DNA of 64,000 nt from Candidatus Lutibacillus vidarii (GCA_016717165.1 JADKGA010000002.1:1488001-1552000); one strand, 5' to 3'. Counted from the stretch's first letter, positions 17,977 through 26,484 are shown. A program made the numbers and translations. The notes: generated by a model from the letters alone, not told the origin.

Positions 17977-19023
17977 GTGACCGCGACCCCCGAAGGACGA
18001 CGGCTCCTGCGTGTCGAGGCCCGCAACGCGCAGACGCCCATCGAGCGCAAGCCCGCCTGGATCCGCACCACCGCGCACCTCGGCCCGCAGTATGCCGAGC
18101 TGCACTCGATGGTGCGCCGCGACGGCCTGCACACCGTGTGCGAGGAGGCCGGCTGCCCGAACATCTTCGAGTGCTGGGAGGACCGCGAGGCCACCTTCCT
18201 CATCGGCGGCGAGCAGTGCACCCGGCGCTGCGACTTCTGCCAGATCGACACCGGCAAGCCCGCCGCCCTGGACCGGGACGAGCCGCGTCGGGTCGCGGAG
18301 TCGGTCGCGACGATGGGTCTGCGGTACGCGACGGTGACCGGTGTCGCCCGCGACGACCTCCCCGACGGCGGGGCCTGGCTGTATGCCGAGACGACCCGCC
18401 AGATCCACGCCCACAACCCGGGGACCGGCGTCGAGCTGCTCGTGCCGGACTTCGACGGGATCCCGCACCTGGTCGACGAGGTCATCGCCTCCCGCCCCGA
18501 GGTGTGGGCGCACAACCTCGAGACGGTGCCGCGGATCTTCCGCCGGATCCGGCCGGCCTTCGACTACGACCGCTCCCTCGCCGTCCTCGCCCGGGGCCGT
18601 GCCGCGGGCCTGGTGACCAAGTCCAACCTCATTCTCGGGATGGGCGAGGAGGAGCACGAGATCGAGCAGGCCCTGCGCGACCTCCACGCCGCCGGCACCG
18701 ATATCGTCACCATCACCCAGTACCTGCGCCCCTCGACGCGGCACCATCCGATCGCCCGGTGGGTCCACCCGGAGGAGTTCGTCCACTGGTCCAACCTCGC
18801 CCGCGAGCTCGGGTTCGCGGGGGTCATGGCCGGTCCGCTGGTCCGGTCGTCCTATCGCGCCGGGCGGCTGTGGGCCCAGGCGATGGCCTCCGTCGGCCGC
18901 GAGATCCCGGCCCACCTGGCCCATCTGGCGGTCGCGGCGCAGGAGCCTGCGCGGCAGGAGGCCGGGGCGGTCCTCGCCCGGCTCGGCGCCCGCACCGCGT
19001 CGGGCGTCGACCCCGTATCCTGA
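17977..19023 (+). CDS. lipA: lipoyl synthase
   Basis: A 348-residue radical-SAM enzyme that inserts two sulfurs into octanoyl groups on lipoyl domains. The auxiliary 4Fe-4S cluster ligands C55, C60 and C66 and the radical-SAM ligands C81-x3-C85-x2-C88 are all present, with the C-terminal RSSYRAG that supplies the auxiliary-cluster Ser. The start is leaderless: TAGTCT (17965-17970) is 6 bases before the GTG. The DUF4191 gene begins 5 bp after the stop and has its own TATCCT box inside the last lipA codons. Confidence 0.96.
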   Translation: MTATPEGRRLLRVEARNAQTPIERKPAWIRTTAHLGPQYAELHSMVRRDGLHTVCEEAGCPNIFECWEDREATFLIGGEQCTRRCDFCQIDTGKPAALDRDEPRRVAESVATMGLRYATVTGVARDDLPDGGAWLYAETTRQIHAHNPGTGVELLVPDFDGIPHLVDEVIASRPEVWAHNLETVPRIFRRIRPAFDYDRSLAVLARGRAAGLVTKSNLILGMGEEEHEIEQALRDLHAAGTDIVTITQYLRPSTRHHPIARWVHPEEFVHWSNLARELGFAGVMAGPLVRSSYRAGRLWAQAMASVGREIPAHLAHLAVAAQEPARQEAGAVLARLGARTASGVDPVS

Positions 19024-19028
19024 GCGGC

Positions 19029-19766
19029 ATGGCACGTAGCGACTCCGCCCCCGACGCGACCCCCAAGCCCAAGAAGCAGGGACGGATCGCCCAGATCGTC
19101 CAGGTCTACAAGGTCTCCAAGACGGTCGACCCCGCCATCGGCTGGTGGACGCTCGGTGCCTTCCTCGGTGTCATCGCCCTGGCGGTCGTTGTCGGCCTGG
19201 TGACCAAGCTGTGGATCTATCCGATCCTGCTGGGCCTGCCGTTTGCGCTGCTCGCGGCGGTCATCGTTCTCAGCCGGCGGGCCGAGGCCGCGGCATACCG
19301 CCAGATCGAGGGCCAGCCCGGTGCCGCCGGTGCCGCCCTGTCCGCGCTGCGGCGCGGCTGGTATGTCGAACAGCAGCCGGTCGCCGTCGAGGCGACCCGG
19401 GGTGGCGACATGACCTCGGCCGCGCTGGTCTTCCGCGCCATCGGGCGGCCGGGGGTCATCCTCGTCGCCGAGGGCCCGACGGCCCGGGCGCAGAAGCTGC
19501 TCGCCGCGGAGCGCAAGCGGGTCGAGCGGGTGGCGCCGGGCGTGCCGGTCCACACCATCCGGGTCGGCGAGGGCGGGGGCGACGATGTCGTCTCGGTCCG
19601 CAAGGTCGCGAGCGTCATCCAGCGCAAGAAGCCGGTGCTCAACAAGGCCGAGATGGCCGCCGTCAACAAGCGGCTCAAGGCGCTCGGCGGTGTCCGTCCA
19701 CCGATCCCCCCGGGCATGGACCCGACCCGGGCGCGCGTCGACCGGAAGGCGATGCGAGGGCGCTGA
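19029..19766 (+). CDS. DUF4191 membrane protein
   Basis: A 245-residue protein with a Lys-rich N-terminus, two close membrane helices (about 42-62 and 66-85) and a basic cytoplasmic domain. This matches the DUF4191 family found next to lipA across actinobacteria (Rv2219 in M. tuberculosis). Function unknown; a role linked to lipoylation is only suggested by constant linkage. A TATCCT box (19016-19021), 7 bases before the ATG, overlaps the lipA stop and could drive a separate leaderless transcript. Confidence 0.85.
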   Translation: MARSDSAPDATPKPKKQGRIAQIVQVYKVSKTVDPAIGWWTLGAFLGVIALAVVVGLVTKLWIYPILLGLPFALLAAVIVLSRRAEAAAYRQIEGQPGAAGAALSALRRGWYVEQQPVAVEATRGGDMTSAALVFRAIGRPGVILVAEGPTARAQKLLAAERKRVERVAPGVPVHTIRVGEGGGDDVVSVRKVASVIQRKKPVLNKAEMAAVNKRLKALGGVRPPIPPGMDPTRARVDRKAMRGR

Positions 19767-19876
19767 GCGCGGTGGGCATGCCGGACCTCGGGCGGGCGGT
19801 CGGCCCACGCTGAACGGGACGCCGGCGGGGCGCTGGCGGGTCGTCAGGGGGACGCCGGCGGGACGTCAGCGGAAGG

Positions 19877-20347
19877 TCACCGGGTGGAGAGCAGGGCGGT
19901 GTTGGCGACCTTGTCGTGACCCCCGCGGCCGTCCCTGTCCCAGATCAGCGCCGGGATGGCCAGGCAGAGCAGCACGGTCCGCGCGAGCACCTGAGGCACG
20001 GAGGCGCGGCCGCCGCGAAGGGCGACCAGCTGGAGCCCCATGACCCGGTGACCGAGGGTCGCCCCGGCGACGCTGAGCAGGACGAGGTTCTCCACCGCGA
20101 AGATCGCCAGCGGGGTGAAACCCTGCTGACCGCCCCACGGCCGCGGCACGCGGAACAGGCCGATGGCGATGAGCTGGCAGGCGACCCAGTCCAGGCCGAG
20201 CGCGGCCAACCGACGCCCGAACCGCCCAAGCGACCCAGGGCCGGTGCGCGGCAGCCCGAGGCGCTGGCCGACATACTCGCCGGTCTGGTCTCTCGTCACC
20301 GCGCCCGGGCCGTCCAGCCACGAGCCCATGTCCTTGCGGTCCACCAC
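19877..20347 (-). CDS. RDD family membrane protein
   Basis: A 156-residue protein with three hydrophobic helices. The RDD features are the Arg in GRFGRRLAALGLDW near helix 1 and the Asp near the end of helix 3 (LIWDRDGRGGHDKVANT). Function unknown; some RDD proteins exchange ions. It sits between the lipA/DUF4191 pair and glnA exactly as Rv2219A does in Mycobacterium. The GTG at 20347 is leaderless: TAGGCT lies 6 bases upstream on the minus strand (20354-20359). Confidence 0.85.
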   Translation of the reverse strand: MVDRKDMGSWLDGPGAVTRDQTGEYVGQRLGLPRTGPGSLGRFGRRLAALGLDWVACQLIAIGLFRVPRPWGGQQGFTPLAIFAVENLVLLSVAGATLGHRVMGLQLVALRGGRASVPQVLARTVLLCLAIPALIWDRDGRGGHDKVANTALLSTR

Positions 20348-20410
20348 GGACTCAGCCTAGCGGGGGCTGCCCGGGCAGCCCCGCTCGGCTGCTAGTCGCC
20401 CGCTCACCTC

Positions 20411-20606
20411 GCCGAGAGATGGCAAATGCACGGTATGACGCCCCGCCCGGCCTCGAATAACAGCCATTTGCCATCTCTCGGCGTCGGCGGGGGGGGGGGG
20501 GGGGGGGGGGGGGGGCGGCCCCCCCGCCCGCCCGGGGGGGGGGGGGGGGGGGGGGGGATAGCAGCCATTTGCCATCTCTCGGCGTCGAGCTGCGGCGTCG
20601 AGCTGC
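20411..20606. repeat. inverted and direct repeats upstream of glnA
   Basis: An 18-mer GCCGAGAGATGGCAAATG (20411-20428) recurs inverted at 20465-20482 and again at 20566-20583. The latter two sit in 26-bp direct copies (20461-20486 and 20562-20587). The first pair forms a long-stem hairpin with a 36-base loop. A 13-bp tandem duplication of GGCGTCGAGCTGC follows (20581-20593, 20594-20606). No coding potential is seen. The copies frame a poly-G block. Confidence 0.7.
20489..20557. repeat. poly-G tracts (27 G and 24 G)
   Basis: A run of 27 G (20489-20515), a short C-rich spacer including 7 consecutive C, and a run of 24 G (20534-20557). Such runs are exceptional even in this GC-rich genome. They could form G-quadruplex or hairpin structure, be slippage-prone, or be an assembly artefact. 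Gly- and Pro-rich open frames across this block are not genes. Confidence 0.8.
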
Positions 20607-20657
20607 GGCGGCAGACCGCGACGAGGGGCGCAGCGCGGGACACCGACCCGCTCAGAC

Positions 20658-20695
20658 GTAACACCGGCGAAACATGAGGGTCACTACGGGGAAAC
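20658..20695 (+). promoter_or_regulatory. GlnR binding site of glnA
   Basis: Two full GlnR half-site pairs in tandem: GTAAC-N6-GAAAC (20658-20673) and GTCAC-N6-GAAAC (20680-20695). The four boxes repeat every 11 bp, exactly the arrangement known for GlnR at actinobacterial glnA. The site ends 10 bp before the glnA TAGCGT box, so it overlaps the -35 region, consistent with an activator position. Confidence 0.88.
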
Positions 20696-20705
20696 GGCCC
20701 AGGTC

Positions 20706-20711
20706 TAGCGT
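20706..20711 (+). promoter_or_regulatory. glnA -10 box
   Basis: TAGCGT, 10 bp downstream of the GlnR site. It predicts a start near 20718 and a leader of about 50 bases with an AGGAGGA ribosome site at 20757-20763. Confidence 0.6.
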
Positions 20712-20767
20712 CGGGGACGACCGCATCAGGGCGGGGCGCCCGCCTCGCCGCTCACCAGGAGGACAAG

Positions 20768-22192
20768 TTGTTCAGCAGCCCTGACGAGGTTCTCGCCTTT
20801 ATCAAGGACGAGGGCATCGCGTTCGTCGACATCCGGTTCTGTGACCTGCCCGGCGTCATGCAGCACTTCAACGTGCCGGCGCAGAGCGTCACGGAGGACT
20901 TCTTCACCACCGGGCAGGCCTTCGACGGGTCCTCGATCCGCGGCTTCCAGGCCATCCACGAGTCGGACATGAAGCTCATCCCGGATGTCGCCACCGCCTT
21001 CGTCGACCCGTTCCGGGCCGAGAAGACCCTCGTCATGAACTTCGCCATCGTCGACCCCTTCACCGACGAGCCGTACAGCCGCGACCCGCGCAATGTCGCG
21101 ATGAAGGCCGAGGCATACCTGAAGTCGACCGGCATCGCGGACACGGCATATTTCGGTGCTGAGGCCGAGTTCTTCGTCTTCGACGACGTCCGCTACGAGA
21201 CCCGGGCCAACGCCGGCTACTACTTCATCGACGCCCAGGCGGCGGCGTGGAACACCGGCAAGGTCGAGGAGGGCGGCAACAAGGGCTACAAGCCGCGGGT
21301 CAAGGGTGGCTACTTCCCGGTTCCCCCGGTCGACCACTTCGCCGACATCCGCGACAAGATGTGCCTGCACCTGGCGGAGGTCGGCCTCACCGTGGAGCGG
21401 TCGCACCACGAGGTCGGTTCGGGTGGCCAGCAGGAGATCAACTACCGCTTCAACACCCTGCTCCACAGCGGCGACGACATGATGAAGTTCAAGTACGTCA
21501 TCAAGAACACCGCCTGGGCGGTCGGCAAGACGGCGACCTTCATGCCCAAGCCGATCTTCGGTGACAACGGCTCTGGCATGCACACGCACCAGTCGCTGTG
21601 GAAGGACGGCGAGCCGCTGTTCTACGACGAGCGAGGGTATGGCGGCCTGTCGGACATCGCCCGGTGGTACATCGGCGGCCTGCTCAAGCACGCCCCCTCG
21701 CTGTTGGCGTTCACCAACCCGACCGTCAACTCGTACCACCGGCTCGTCCCCGGCTACGAGGCCCCGGTCAACCTCGTCTACTCGGCGCGGAACCGCTCGG
21801 CCTGCGTCCGGATCCCGATCGCTGGGACCTCGCCGAAGGCCAAGCGCATCGAGTTCCGGATCCCGGACCCGTCGTGCAACCCCTATCTCGCCTTCGCGGC
21901 CCAGCTGATGGCCGGCCTGGACGGCATCAAGAACCGCATCGAGCCCCCGGAGCCGGTGGACAAGGACCTCTACGAGCTGCCGCCCGAGGAGCACGCCGAG
22001 ATCGCCCAGGTGCCCGGGTCGCTCCCCGAGGTGCTGGCGGCGCTCGAGGCCGACCACGACTACCTGCTCGAGGGCGGGGTCTTCACCGAGGACCTCATCT
22101 CGACCTGGGTGGAGTGGAAGCGAAAGAACGAGGTTGACCCGATCCGGTTCCGGCCGCACCCGCACGAGTTCGAGATGTACTTCGACATCTGA
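20768..22192 (+). CDS. glnA: type I glutamine synthetase
   Basis: A 474-residue GSI-beta enzyme making glutamine from glutamate, ammonia and ATP as a dodecamer. It has NRSACVRIP of the ammonia/glutamate site, the ATP-binding KPIFGDNGSGMHTHQSL and the adenylylation loop PVDKDLYELPPEE with target Tyr402. That tyrosine is the substrate of the GlnE encoded 6 kb downstream. It starts at a TTG (20768) behind AGGAGGA; the family N-terminus FSSPDEVLAFIKDEGI follows directly. Expression is expected to respond to nitrogen through the GlnR site. Confidence 0.97.
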   Translation: MFSSPDEVLAFIKDEGIAFVDIRFCDLPGVMQHFNVPAQSVTEDFFTTGQAFDGSSIRGFQAIHESDMKLIPDVATAFVDPFRAEKTLVMNFAIVDPFTDEPYSRDPRNVAMKAEAYLKSTGIADTAYFGAEAEFFVFDDVRYETRANAGYYFIDAQAAAWNTGKVEEGGNKGYKPRVKGGYFPVPPVDHFADIRDKMCLHLAEVGLTVERSHHEVGSGGQQEINYRFNTLLHSGDDMMKFKYVIKNTAWAVGKTATFMPKPIFGDNGSGMHTHQSLWKDGEPLFYDERGYGGLSDIARWYIGGLLKHAPSLLAFTNPTVNSYHRLVPGYEAPVNLVYSARNRSACVRIPIAGTSPKAKRIEFRIPDPSCNPYLAFAAQLMAGLDGIKNRIEPPEPVDKDLYELPPEEHAEIAQVPGSLPEVLAALEADHDYLLEGGVFTEDLISTWVEWKRKNEVDPIRFRPHPHEFEMYFDI

Positions 22193-22204
22193 CCGGTATG
22201 ACGG

Positions 22205-22268
22205 CGGGGCCTCACGGCCCCGCGAACCACGGCGGTGGTGGGCCTCGGGGTGCCCACCACCGCCGTGG
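22205..22268. terminator. two hairpins between glnA and mtnA
   Basis: A 6-bp stem (22205-22210 with 22217-22222) is followed by a perfect 17-bp stem (22227-22243 with 22252-22268, 8-base loop). Located between convergent genes, the long stem would work in both directions. There is no strong T-tract, as is common in actinobacteria. Confidence 0.7.
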
Positions 22269-22303
22269 CGTTCGGGCCCTTCGCGCGGCGGCTGAACCGC
22301 GGG

Positions 22304-23374
22304 TCAGCCGGCCGCGGACTTCTCGGCCTGCTCCGCCAGGGTCGAGAGGTCCTCGCCGCGGTTCGGGCAGACCACACCACGCTCGGTGACCACGGCGTCG
22401 ATGAGCCGGGCCGGGGTGACATCGAAGGCGGGGTTGAAGCCGACTGCGCCGGGCGGGCACACCTGGGTGCCCAAGAAGGTGCACACCTCCGCCCCGTCGC
22501 GCATCTCGATGTGGATCTGGGAGCCGTCGGCGGTGGCCAGGTCGACCGTCGACCACGGCGCGGCCACGACGAACGGGATACCGGCCTCCCGCGCCGCGAG
22601 CGCCAGGCCCACCGACCCGATCTTGTTGGCGGTGTCGCCACTGCGGGCGATCCGGTCCGCGCCGATGAGCACCGCGTCGACCAGGCCGCGCAGGATCGTC
22701 GACGCCGCGGCGCCGTCGGCCTGGACGACATACGGGATCTGCTCCTGGGCGAGCTCCCAGGCGGTGAGCCGCGCGCCTTGGAGCAGCGGGCGGGTCTCGT
22801 CGACATACACCAGCTCGATGGCGCGTTCGGCGGCGAGCTGGCGGACGATGCCTAGCGCAGTGCCCCAGGAGGTGGTCGCCAACACACCGGTGTTGCAGTG
22901 GGTGAGCACCCGCAGTGGCCGGTCCACGCCCACCCGGGCGCGCAGCCACTTGGCGCCGAGTCGGCTGAGCTCGCGGTTGGCCTCGCCGTCCGCACGGACC
23001 ACATCCACAGCGGCGGCGAGCACTGCGTCGCGGCCCTGCGGCAGGTGGGGAAGGACCTCGTCGACTCCCCAGGCGAGGTTGACCGCGGTCGGGCGTGCGG
23101 TGCGGACCGCGGCGATCGCCTCGTCCCGCTGGGCCGGCGACCAGCCGGACCGGGCCGCCTCGTCCATGGCGATGACCACACCAAGCGCACCGACGCCGCC
23201 CAGCGCAGGAGCCCCCCGGACGGCGAGCCGCTGGACCGCGTCGACCAGGTCCGCCACGGTCGTGACGTCGAGGTACTCCTGCGTGTGCGGCAGTCGGGTC
23301 TGGTCAAGCAGCCGGAGGACGGCTGGCCGGCCATCCGAACGGCCGTCGACCCACGCGATGGCCTGAGGCTGCAC
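22304..23374 (-). CDS. mtnA: S-methyl-5-thioribose-1-phosphate isomerase
   Basis: A 356-residue enzyme of the methionine salvage pathway, converting methylthioribose 1-phosphate to methylthioribulose 1-phosphate. It contains RGAPA near residue 54, the catalytic Cys160 in LTHCNTG and the catalytic Asp in LIGADRIARSGDTANKIGS, plus the C-terminal FNPAFDVTP motif. GTG at 23374 is chosen for AGGAG 5 bases upstream; GTG at 23398 is in frame but without a ribosome site. No other mtn genes are nearby. It is divergent from the GntR regulator, which might control it (inference). Confidence 0.94.
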   Translation of the reverse strand: MQPQAIAWVDGRSDGRPAVLRLLDQTRLPHTQEYLDVTTVADLVDAVQRLAVRGAPALGGVGALGVVIAMDEAARSGWSPAQRDEAIAAVRTARPTAVNLAWGVDEVLPHLPQGRDAVLAAAVDVVRADGEANRELSRLGAKWLRARVGVDRPLRVLTHCNTGVLATTSWGTALGIVRQLAAERAIELVYVDETRPLLQGARLTAWELAQEQIPYVVQADGAAASTILRGLVDAVLIGADRIARSGDTANKIGSVGLALAAREAGIPFVVAAPWSTVDLATADGSQIHIEMRDGAEVCTFLGTQVCPPGAVGFNPAFDVTPARLIDAVVTERGVVCPNRGEDLSTLAEQAEKSAAG

Positions 23375-23511
23375 GCTCGCTCCTACTGATCGGTACACGC
23401 TGAGGCGCCCACGCTAGCAACCCGCGATGCCAACCCCAACCACCAACCCACACAAGCGGATATCCTCGCGGGTAATCGCACGTTTCGTACTGCCCAAGAG
23501 GGGGATGGGTC

Positions 23512-24255
23512 GTGACGTCACCGACCTCGGACCGCCGGTTGCGCCCGACGGGCACCCTGGCTCAGCAGGTGAGCGACGACGTCCGGAAACGGATCGGCAG
23601 CGGGGAGTTCGCCGCCAACGAGCGGCTCCCCAGCGAGACCGCCCTGGCGGCGGAGTACGGCGTCTCTCGGGTCACGGTGCGGACCGCGCTGCGGACCCTG
23701 GAGTCGCAGGGCCTCATCGACGTCCGGCACGGCAGCGGGTCCTTCGTCGCCGGCTTCGGCACCCAGATCCGCGCCGGGATCCAGGAGCTCCGATCGATGA
23801 GCGAGACCATCCGCGCGATGGGCCATACCCCAGGGATGCAGCGTCACTCACTGACGCACCGTCGCGCCACGCCCGAGGAGGAGGAGCTGCTGCGCCTCGC
23901 GAGCGGTGAGGCGGTGCTTCACATCGAGCGGATGGTGCTGGCCGACCGCCGGCCGGTTGCCTTCAGCTATGACACTGTCCCGGCGCGCTTCTTCCCGCCC
24001 GAGCGGGCCGAGCACGTCGGCGAGGCGAGCCTGTTCGACGATCTCGACGCGGCGGGGATCCACCCGGTCCGGGCCAGCGCGGAGATCCACGCGGTGGTCG
24101 ACCCCACCATCGGGTGGGGGTCGAACCGGCCGAAGCAGGGCCTCTACATCCTTCTCGACCAGCTCCACGTCGACCGGCAGTCGACGCCCGTCTTCTTCTC
24201 GAAGACCTACTTCGCCGAGGGTCGCTTCCAGTTCGTCGTGCTCCGCACCCGCTAA
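23512..24255 (+). CDS. GntR/HutC-type transcriptional regulator with UTRA domain
   Basis: A 247-residue regulator. The winged-helix domain (about 15-82) contains NERLPSETALAAEYGVSRVTVRTALRTLESQGLI, and the ligand-binding UTRA domain occupies about 100-240. The effector is unknown; UTRA domains bind sugars, amino acids or related small molecules. It starts at a GTG with a purine-rich GAGGGGGAUGG leader. Divergent from mtnA across a 137-bp gap containing TATCCT- and TAATCG-like boxes. Confidence 0.88.
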   Translation: MTSPTSDRRLRPTGTLAQQVSDDVRKRIGSGEFAANERLPSETALAAEYGVSRVTVRTALRTLESQGLIDVRHGSGSFVAGFGTQIRAGIQELRSMSETIRAMGHTPGMQRHSLTHRRATPEEEELLRLASGEAVLHIERMVLADRRPVAFSYDTVPARFFPPERAEHVGEASLFDDLDAAGIHPVRASAEIHAVVDPTIGWGSNRPKQGLYILLDQLHVDRQSTPVFFSKTYFAEGRFQFVVLRTR

Positions 24256-24257
24256 CC

Positions 24258-24332
24258 CCTGTGGATAACCTTCAAAGACACACCTTTAGAACCGTTCTAA
24301 AGGTGTGTCTTTGAGGGGTGGTTATCCACAGG
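24258..24332. terminator. nested palindrome with DnaA-box arms between convergent genes
   Basis: A perfect 20-bp inverted repeat with a single central base (24273-24292 / 24294-24313) is enclosed by a second inverted pair, CCTGTGGATAACC (24258-24270) and GGTTATCCACAGG (24320-24332). The outer arms each hold a consensus DnaA box (TGTGGATAA, TTATCCACA). The inner repeat is far more A/T-rich than its surroundings. The kinase stop codon lies inside the right arm. A bidirectional terminator is the simplest role; DnaA binding is possible. Confidence 0.75.
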
Positions 24333-25962
24333 CGGTCCACTCGAGCATCGTCCCGGAGTCGGGGCCGCTGACGACGGTGAGCCGCCCACCCGCGTGGTCG
24401 GCTCGGGCGGCAAGGTTCGCCAGCCCGCTGCGTCGAGTCTGGTCCACCGGTATGCCGACCCCGTTGTCGACCACCTTGACCCGCACCGAGCCCGGCTCGA
24501 CCCAGAGCCGCACCGAGGCCTTGGTGGCCTTCGAGTGCCGAGCGACATTCGACAGCGACTCGCGCACCACGGCCACCACGTGTCCGAGCATCTTCTCGTC
24601 GAGAGCCTCCAGGTCCCCGGAGACCCGCAGCCGCGGTGTGAACCCCAACACCCGCCGGAAGGTCGTCACCAGGCCGCGCAGCTCGTCGAGCGGGTCCTCG
24701 GAGATCTGCGGCTGGTTGAGGTCAAGGATGGTTCGTCGGATCTCCTTGACCGCCCCGTCGAGCTCGTCGACGGCGGACTCGATCCGGCGCTGGATGGCGG
24801 CCCGGTCTTTCATCAGCCCCGCAGACTGCAACGAGAGCCCGGTCGCGTAGAGCTGCTGGATGACGACGTCGTGCATGTCCCGGGCGATCCGGTGCCGGTC
24901 CTCCAGCAGCGCCAGCCGTTCCCGGTCACGCTGCCCTCGGGCCGCGACGAGGGTGAGAGCAACCTCGGCGGCATACTTCTCCAGCTGACCGAGCACCTCG
25001 AAGGCGGACCCGGCGCCAGCCCACCCGACGATGAGCAGGCCGACGCTGGCCGGTCCGGTGATCATCGGGACGACGGCGGTCGCGCCATTGGAGTCCAGCC
25101 CGGTTCCCCGGCGCAGCCGTCCGGCGATCGCCTCGGCGGCCGGCTCCCCGGGATGAGAGACCAGCAGGAGGCTCTGGCCGGTCTCGAGCACCTCACGCCA
25201 GTGGCTGGACCCGAGGATCGACCCCACCGCCGTCTGGCTGAGCCGCCGGTCCGGCCCGACCGCGGCCCGGATGGCGAGGTCGTCCGAGTCGTCGACCACC
25301 GCGACGACCGACATCGCCGCCTCGGCGACGGCCATGGCGCGCTCGACGACGAGGTCCAAGGCGGCGAGATCGTCCTGCCCGTCGAGGAGCGCCTGGCTGA
25401 TGTCCGAGACGGCGTCGGCCCACTGCCGCTCGCGGTGCGCCGCGCCATACCGCCGGGCGTTGTCGATCGCGACACCGGTCGCTGCCGCCAGCGCGACGAG
25501 GACCGACTCGTCGGCCTCGGTGAAGGAGCCGCCGTCGATCTTCTCGGTGAGGTAGAGGTTGCCGAAGACCTCCCCGCGCACCCTGATCGGGGCGCCGAGG
25601 AAGCTGCGCATGGGCGGGTGCCCTGGCGGGAACCCCCGCGAGGCCGGGTGCCGACGCAAGTCCGGGATGCGCAGCGGCCGCGGCTCCTCGACGAGCAGGC
25701 CGAGGATGCCCAAGCCCCGCGGCGGGTGCGCCATGGCCGCGCGCTCCTTGGCGGTGATGCCCTCGGCGATGAACTCGGCCAGGTGCCGCCCACTGGGGTC
25801 GAGCACGCCGAGCGCACCGTACTTCGCTCCGACCAGCTCACAGGCACTGCGGACGATGCGAGTGAGGACCTCGCGCATCTCCAGGTCGCTGCTGACGTTG
25901 AGTACGGCGTCGAGCAGTGGACCGAGCCCGCCGGGGAGCGCGGACGCGCGGGTTTTGCTCAC
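24322..25962 (-). CDS. GAF-domain sensor histidine kinase, DosS/DevS-like
   Basis: A 546-residue cytosolic kinase. Two GAF domains (about 20-170 and 190-340; the first has FLGAPIRVRGEVFGNLYLTEK) are followed by a HisKA_3 domain with phospho-accepting H364 in RHRIARDMHDVVIQQLYA. A HATPase domain (N-box RESLSNVARHSKA, G-box VVDNGVGIP) ends the protein. This is the plan of the heme-based hypoxia/NO sensors DosS and DosT; heme binding cannot be proved from sequence. The GTG at 25962 is leaderless (TACCAT, 6 bases upstream). It lies near the LuxR-type regulator that is its likely partner. Confidence 0.88.
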   Translation of the reverse strand: MSKTRASALPGGLGPLLDAVLNVSSDLEMREVLTRIVRSACELVGAKYGALGVLDPSGRHLAEFIAEGITAKERAAMAHPPRGLGILGLLVEEPRPLRIPDLRRHPASRGFPPGHPPMRSFLGAPIRVRGEVFGNLYLTEKIDGGSFTEADESVLVALAAATGVAIDNARRYGAAHRERQWADAVSDISQALLDGQDDLAALDLVVERAMAVAEAAMSVVAVVDDSDDLAIRAAVGPDRRLSQTAVGSILGSSHWREVLETGQSLLLVSHPGEPAAEAIAGRLRRGTGLDSNGATAVVPMITGPASVGLLIVGWAGAGSAFEVLGQLEKYAAEVALTLVAARGQRDRERLALLEDRHRIARDMHDVVIQQLYATGLSLQSAGLMKDRAAIQRRIESAVDELDGAVKEIRRTILDLNQPQISEDPLDELRGLVTTFRRVLGFTPRLRVSGDLEALDEKMLGHVVAVVRESLSNVARHSKATKASVRLWVEPGSVRVKVVDNGVGIPVDQTRRSGLANLAARADHAGGRLTVVSGPDSGTMLEWTACG

Positions 25963-26020
25963 GACGACATGGTATGGCGCACCGGACGCTGCGGTGGGAC
26001 GGCGCTGACGACGGCCGGGG

Positions 26021-26458
26021 TTAGGACGCCCGCCGCCGGGTCGGCACGGTGACGACCTCGCAGTGGGCCCGCCGACGGCACTCCTCGGCCACGTGAGCGG
26101 AGCCCCGCGGGTCGTCCTCGCCGACGACGAGCACCGCCGCCCTGGACGCGGACTCGAGCAGGGCCTCGGTCGGGTCGCCGGCGACGACCTGGAAGCTGCA
26201 GGGCACGCCACGGTGCCCGCGCAACGCCCTCAGCGCGCTGCGGAAGGTGGCCCGGTCGGCCTCGTCGCGGTCGGCGCCGACCAGGTCCGGGTCGACGACC
26301 TGGATGAACCGGAGCCGGGCACCGAGCTCCACGGCCCGCTCGACGGCAACCTCGGCGACATCGTCGGCATACCCATCCGGAGCCAGCCCGACGACGATGT
26401 CGACCAGCTCCTCCTCCCGTCGGCCGGGTCGCCACGCGGTGGTGTACGCCATACCCAC
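26021..26458 (-). CDS. universal stress protein (UspA family)
   Basis: A 145-residue single Usp domain. VDIVVGLAPDGYADDVAEVAVERAVELGARL forms the first strand and helix, and VVAGDPTEALLESASRAAVLVVGEDDPRG corresponds to the nucleotide-binding region, though the canonical GxxG-9x-GS(S/T) is degenerate. It sits between the DosS-like kinase and the DosR-like regulator genes. A DosR-like box lies about 27 bp upstream, so hypoxic induction is plausible. GTG at 26458 is used; ATG at 26452 is an equally possible start. Confidence 0.75.
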   Translation of the reverse strand: MGMAYTTAWRPGRREEELVDIVVGLAPDGYADDVAEVAVERAVELGARLRFIQVVDPDLVGADRDEADRATFRSALRALRGHRGVPCSFQVVAGDPTEALLESASRAAVLVVGEDDPRGSAHVAEECRRRAHCEVVTVPTRRRAS

Positions 26459-26484
26459 ATGGTGCGCGCCGGGCCCACGAGGTC

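Noticed and set aside
20357..20677. Gly- and Pro-rich small proteins across the poly-G block
   Set aside because: They are translations of homopolymer runs with no start signals.
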